A stretch of 7,881 bases of DNA from DASRTE01 sp050743145 (lineage in GTDB: Bacteria; Actinomycetota; Actinomycetes; Jiangellales; Jiangellaceae), in NCBI GenBank assembly GCA_050743145.1, contig JBOGDU010000214.1, positions 1 to 7,881 of the forward strand, written 5' to 3'. This document shows, piece by piece, positions 5,554 through 7,881 of this stretch. The notes under the pieces were generated by a model. That model searched no databases and was not told the DNA's origin. It saw nothing but the letters and a program-made list of their open reading frames with translations. Both the position numbers and the translations under genes were made by a program. Each line of letters opens with the position of its first letter. The first letter of the stretch is position 1.

Positions 5554-5934
5554 ATGTTCGCGCACTCCAAGGCCTTCAGCGGTTTCGCCGTGGACGACCT
5601 GCAGAAGGCCAAGAAGTTCTACACCGAGACCCTCGGTCTCGAGATGTCCGAGTTGGACCCCGAGAACGGCCTGTTGTCGCTGCGCATCCCCGGCAGCCGC
5701 GACATCGTCGTCTACCTCAGCGCCAGCCACACCCCGGCGTCGTTCACGATTCTCAACTTCCCGGTGGAAGACGTCGACAAGGCTGTCGACGAGCTGACTT
5801 CGCGGGGCGTGCGCATCGAACGGTACGACGGCTTCGACCAGGACGAGAAGGGCATCAACCGTGGCGGTGGGCCGGCGATCGCCTGGTTCAAGGATCCGGC
5901 CGGCAACGTCCTGTCAGTCATCGCGCAGGACTGA
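5554..5934 (+). CDS. VOC superfamily protein (second copy type)
   Basis: This 126-residue protein is a typical short VOC member, with FAVDDLQKAKKFYTETLGLE at 11-30 opening the first module, ILNFPVEDVDKAVDELTSRG opening the second, and WFKDPAGNVLSVIAQD at the end. The four usual metal positions are filled by residues such as F8, I66 and S121, so the metal centre of glyoxalases and extradiol dioxygenases appears lost. The RYDGFDQDEKGI stretch (90-101) is a feature I associate with one actinobacterial and proteobacterial subfamily of unknown role. AAGGGA (5541-5546) lies 7 nt before the ATG and supports this start. It differs clearly from the VOC protein at 1539-1946. It is a single gene, divergent from the questin oxidase-like gene and convergent with the membrane protein gene, and its upstream palindromes suggest tight control. 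Binding or isomerising a small organic molecule is the likely role; no substrate can be given. Confidence 0.86.
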   Translation: MFAHSKAFSGFAVDDLQKAKKFYTETLGLEMSELDPENGLLSLRIPGSRDIVVYLSASHTPASFTILNFPVEDVDKAVDELTSRGVRIERYDGFDQDEKGINRGGGPAIAWFKDPAGNVLSVIAQD

Positions 5935-6039
5935 TCGCCCGCCAAGCCACCGGAGCAGCCCACTCACTCGACAGAGATCCTGTGCTCACTATGGCCCATG
6001 ACCGGACCTCGGGTCGGGCAGGTGACGCCCGCACTGCCG

Positions 6040-6543
6040 TCACATGGCGCGCCCGTGGAGCACGAGGGCCCAGGCGAGGCATCCGAACGCGACCGTGGAC
6101 GCTGCTGTTCGCACGACGTTCCAGCGGACCCAGGTGGCTTCGTCGAAGCGCTCTCGCACGATGGCGAGATCGGCGATGCGGTCGGGGTCTCCGGCCGCTT
6201 TGATCGCATCGTTCAGCGGCACGTTGACGCGGATGGTGATGACGAACACGACCAGGTACAGGACGAGCGCGGCTGCGATCCAGGGCAGCACGGTTCGCCA
6301 GTCCACGGGAAGATGGAGCACCGCGGCGAGTCCGGTGAAGACCAGGGCACCGATGAAGCCACCGACCAGGAACCAGGGGTTGATGATGGCTCTGTCGATC
6401 GCCTGGAACGCGCCGACGAAGGTTCGGTCATCCGTCTTACCCAGACCGGGCATGACGGTGTGGGCGTAGAGACCGAAGACACCCGCCATGAGCCCCATGG
6501 ACATCGTGGCGACGATCAGTGAGATGGTCCGTAACGCATCCAA
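6040..6543 (-). CDS. DUF1772 / anthrone oxygenase-like membrane protein
   Basis: This 167-residue protein has four predicted membrane helices: about residues 7-27 (ISLIVATMSMGLMAGVFGLY), 57-75, 86-109 and 146-162. Two DUF1772 landmarks are present: NVPLND after the third helix and RFDEATWVRWNVVRT before the fourth. The family includes fungal HypC-type anthrone oxidase, which makes anthraquinones, but most bacterial members are uncharacterised. I chose TTG 6543 because GGAGG (6549-6553) lies 5 nt upstream, and the reading from there is the normal family length. GTG 6606 would add 21 residues of non-family sequence with no ribosome site. The gene is divergent from a cupin-AraC regulator, its most likely controller, and convergent with the second VOC gene. 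An oxidation of an anthrone-like compound is possible; a plain membrane role is equally open. Confidence 0.83.
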   Translation of the reverse strand: MDALRTISLIVATMSMGLMAGVFGLYAHTVMPGLGKTDDRTFVGAFQAIDRAIINPWFLVGGFIGALVFTGLAAVLHLPVDWRTVLPWIAAALVLYLVVFVITIRVNVPLNDAIKAAGDPDRIADLAIVRERFDEATWVRWNVVRTAASTVAFGCLAWALVLHGRAM

Positions 6544-6548
6544 CGAAG

Positions 6549-6573
6549 CCTCCAAGCGCGTCGGCCAACCGTA
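6549..6573 (-). promoter_or_regulatory. Ribosome binding site and weak -10 for the DUF1772 gene
   Basis: On the minus strand GGAGG (6549-6553) lies 5 nt before the TTG start and is the reason for choosing it. TACGGT (6568-6573) upstream fits TANNNT and would place the start of transcription near 6560. The ribosome site is good; the -10 is only a guess. Confidence 0.42.
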
Positions 6574-6601
6574 GTGCCGGTGCAACGCAGCGACCAGTCC
6601 G

Positions 6602-6620
6602 TTCACCAGGCACCAGTGAA
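6602..6620. promoter_or_regulatory. Candidate regulator site between the DUF1772 and AraC genes
   Basis: TTCAC and GTGAA form an inverted repeat around CAGGCACCA, and the same stretch holds a direct repeat CACCAG-G-CACCAG (6604-6609 and 6611-6616). AraC-type proteins bind direct repeats, so the second reading fits the neighbouring regulator. It lies 59 nt before the DUF1772 start, behind its possible -10. Confidence 0.28.
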
Positions 6621-6676
6621 GCCTTCGGCTGTGAGACGGGCCATGGTCCAGAGGCTCGCGTCCATGTCTGTTCGTC

Positions 6677-6682
6677 TAACCT
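6677..6682 (+). promoter_or_regulatory. -10 element of a leaderless promoter for the AraC-type gene
   Basis: TAACCT fits TANNNT and is followed by exactly seven bases and the ATG at 6690, so transcription would start at the start codon. No Shine-Dalgarno is present in the 30 bases before 6690, which agrees with a leaderless mRNA. The spacing is the same as before the VOC gene at 1946. Confidence 0.55.
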
Positions 6683-6689
6683 CTGGCGC

Positions 6690-7646
6690 ATGGACGCACT
6701 CACGGGCCTGCTGGACGGGCCGAGGGCCCGTGGCGCGTTCCTGCTCCGCTCGATCATGGACCCGCCCTGGTCGGTGCGGATCCAGGACCGGCCGCCGCTC
6801 TCCGTGGTGGCGATGACGCGTGGCGCGGCCTGGGTGGTTCGCGACGGCGCCGATCCGGTGCGGCTGGACCCCGGGGGCGTGGCGATCGCCCGCGGCCCGA
6901 ATCCGTACACGTTCGCCGATGACCCGGCGACTCCGCCCCAGGCCGTGATCCACCCCGGCCAGCACTGCACGACACCGGACGGGCGGGACCTCGCCCAGGC
7001 GATGGACCTCGGCGTCCGCACTTGGGGGAACGACCCGGACGGCTCGACGACGATGCTCATCGGGACGTATCAGATGCGCGGCGCGGTCAGCCAGCGGTTG
7101 CTCGGAGCTCTGCCCTCGCTGGTGGTTCTCCCGGTCGGTGCCTGGAACCGCACCCTCATCCCGTTGCTCGGCGACGAGATCGTCAAGGACGACCCGGGCC
7201 AGGAGGTCGTCCTCGATCGGCTTCTCGACCTACTGCTCATCACTGTCCTGCGGACGTGGCTCGCGCGCCCGGACTCCGGCGCGCCGGCCTGGTACCGGGC
7301 GGGCAGTGACCCCGTCGTTGGCCGGGCCCTGCGGACGCTGCACAACAACCCGGCCCACCCCTGGACGGTCGCCTCGCTGGCCGCCGCCACTGGCGTCTCG
7401 CGTGCGGCGTTCGCGCGCCGCTTCACCGCGTTGGTGGGCGAGCCGCCGATGTCCTACCTCACCGGCTGGCGGCTGACCCTGGCCGCCGACCTGCTCCGTG
7501 AGCCGGATGCCACCGTCGCCGCCGTGGCCCGTCAGGTCGGCTACGGCAGCCCCTTCGCGCTCAGCACCGCCTTCAAGCGCGTCCGTGGCATCAGCCCGCA
7601 GGAACATCGGGCCCGCGTGTCAGACCAGGGTGAGACCGCTGCGTAG
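6690..7646 (+). CDS. Cupin-type AraC family transcription regulator
   Basis: This 318-residue protein has an N-terminal cupin-like sensing domain (about residues 8-185; PF12852 type, with DALTGLLDGPRARGAFLLR at the start and an RLDPGGVAIARGPNPYTF strand pair at 58-75). The C-terminal AraC DNA-binding domain has its first helix-turn-helix at about 225-243 (WTVASLAAATGVSRAAFAR) and its second at about 273-295, then FKRVRGISPQEHR. The cupin has one cysteine in the whole protein, C93, in HPGQHC with H88 and H92. In the related RclR regulator such residues sense oxidants or metals, so redox or metal sensing is possible but not shown. The ATG at 6690 is preferred because family similarity begins there and a leaderless -10 lies 7 nt upstream; the longer reading to 6519 overlaps the divergent gene. 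It probably controls the divergent DUF1772 gene and perhaps itself. Confidence 0.9.
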   Translation: MDALTGLLDGPRARGAFLLRSIMDPPWSVRIQDRPPLSVVAMTRGAAWVVRDGADPVRLDPGGVAIARGPNPYTFADDPATPPQAVIHPGQHCTTPDGRDLAQAMDLGVRTWGNDPDGSTTMLIGTYQMRGAVSQRLLGALPSLVVLPVGAWNRTLIPLLGDEIVKDDPGQEVVLDRLLDLLLITVLRTWLARPDSGAPAWYRAGSDPVVGRALRTLHNNPAHPWTVASLAAATGVSRAAFARRFTALVGEPPMSYLTGWRLTLAADLLREPDATVAAVARQVGYGSPFALSTAFKRVRGISPQEHRARVSDQGETAA

Positions 7647-7682
7647 GGAGGATCGGCCTCGTGATCGGACGCGTTGAGCGCG

Positions 7683-7767
7683 CTTTGCATTGCACACCGA
7701 TGCGCAGCGAGCCCAATCGTTCAGTCGGTCATCGTTGAGCCGTTGCGTAGGGGTGCGCAATGCAAAG
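7683..7767. repeat. Imperfect inverted repeat with 27-nt arms between convergent genes
   Basis: The left arm 7683-7709 (begins CTTTGCATTGCACACC) and the right arm 7741-7767 (ends GCGCAATGCAAAG) are inverted copies that agree at 22 of 27 positions, with the outer 16 agreeing at 15. A 31-nt spacer separates them. The space between the AraC-type gene and the third VOC gene is 157 nt and otherwise empty. A two-way terminator is the plain reading, although the outer stem is AT-richer than expected. A small mobile repeat or a regulator site is also possible. Confidence 0.6.
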
Positions 7768-7777
7768 GGACTCACCC

Positions 7778-7801
7778 CCATGGGCGCTCGGGCGCCCCTG
7801 G
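7778..7801 (-). terminator. Terminator hairpin of the third VOC gene
   Basis: CCA-T-GGGCGC-TCGG-GCGCCC-C-TGG forms a ten-base stem with one mismatch and a four-base loop. On the minus strand it begins 2 nt after the TGA of the VOC gene. The stem is very GC-rich, and no U-run follows, as is common for actinobacterial terminators. Confidence 0.55.
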
Positions 7802-7803
7802 CA

Positions 7804-7881
7804 TCAGCTTCCGCTGCCGTACGGCCGGGTGATGATCTCGAGGAAGTGGCCGTTGGGGTCCTCCCAGTACACGCCTCGTCC
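7804..7881 (-). CDS. VOC superfamily protein, C-terminal end (partial)
   Basis: The last 25 residues of a gene that starts beyond the window are read on the minus strand up to TGA 7806-7804. The fragment contains GVYWEDPNGHFLEIITRPYG, the usual final strand of VOC proteins: DPNGH turn, then L-E-I-I, where the Glu (fragment residue 15) sits at the fourth metal position. Unlike the two complete VOC proteins in this window, this one therefore keeps a metal ligand and is the more likely metalloenzyme, such as a dioxygenase or a glyoxalase-type enzyme. The fold call is good; the substrate is unknown and the rest of the gene cannot be seen. It is convergent with the cupin-AraC gene and followed by its own hairpin. 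Confidence 0.8.
   Translation of the reverse strand, partial: GRGVYWEDPNGHFLEIITRPYGSGS

Noticed and set aside
5401..5730. 109-codon minus-strand ORF across the divergent promoter
   Set aside because: It overlaps the VOC gene and palindromes, has no ribosome site, and its sequence is the complement of the VOC coding strand.
5935..6039. Terminator between the second VOC and DUF1772 genes
   Set aside because: Only short stems are visible (GACC-TCG-GGTC and CGGGC...GCCCG near 6004-6032), too weak to call.
5442..6203. 253-codon plus-strand ORF over the second VOC gene
   Set aside because: Its frame is Arg/Gly-rich and lacks motifs, while the VOC frame inside it has a ribosome site and full family pattern.
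4197..7646. A complete biosynthetic gene cluster
   Set aside because: There is no synthase, transporter or resistance gene and the genes point in different directions; only family hints link them.
1..7881. tRNA, rRNA, CRISPR, insertion sequence or phage element
   Set aside because: No cloverleaf, regular spaced repeat, transposase, integrase or att-like site was seen on either strand.

Overview
The window is high-GC DNA (third codon positions almost all G or C) with short, mostly clean gene boundaries. It looks like chromosomal sequence from an actinomycete. Supporting family content is a DUF3152-type metalloprotease end, an HTH_42/AlkZ-like protein, a one-domain AraC regulator paired with a VOC gene, a cupin-type AraC regulator and a DUF998 remnant. 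The genus cannot be told from the sequence alone. No RNA gene, CRISPR array, transposase, integrase or phage gene was seen.

Layout. (1) 1-137, +: last 44 residues of a secreted-type zinc protease, cut by the window edge. (2) 186-1379, +: AlkZ-like winged-helix protein. (3) 2380-1381, -: AraC-type regulator, then a VOC/glyoxalase-fold gene with its own leaderless promoter, then a frameshifted remnant of a DUF998 membrane gene joined to the first by a GTGA overlap and cut off at the end of the AlkZ-like gene. (4) 2466-4161, +: two-gene operon divergent from the regulator, an MDR/quinone-oxidoreductase-type dehydrogenase overlapping by 8 nt with a PEP mutase/isocitrate lyase family protein. (5) 5267-4197, -: questin oxidase-like protein (DUF4243), convergent with the operon. 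(6) 5554-5934, +: second VOC gene, divergent from the questin oxidase-like gene across a 286-nt region with several ACGTG palindromes. (7) 6543-6040, -: DUF1772/anthrone oxygenase-like membrane protein with a TTG start, divergent from (8) 6690-7646, +: cupin-AraC regulator on a leaderless mRNA. (9) 7881-7804, -: last 25 residues of a third VOC protein. Between (8) and (9) lie a 27-nt-arm inverted repeat and a terminator hairpin.

How the genes may work together. This is a patchwork of small regulator-enzyme units rather than one long operon. The AraC regulator at 2380-1982 can serve both the VOC gene behind it and the dehydrogenase operon in front of it; a GAAAG-ATA-CTTTC palindrome lies in the shared promoter. 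The most suggestive unit is 4197-6543. It holds a questin oxidase-like gene, a VOC gene and an anthrone oxygenase-like gene, and the first and last belong to families that act on successive aromatic polyketide intermediates in fungi. There is no polyketide synthase here, so a tailoring or detoxifying role is only a hypothesis. The best-supported unusual items are the DUF998 remnant, the AlkZ-like protein with H-A-T at the catalytic motif, and the operator-like palindromes.
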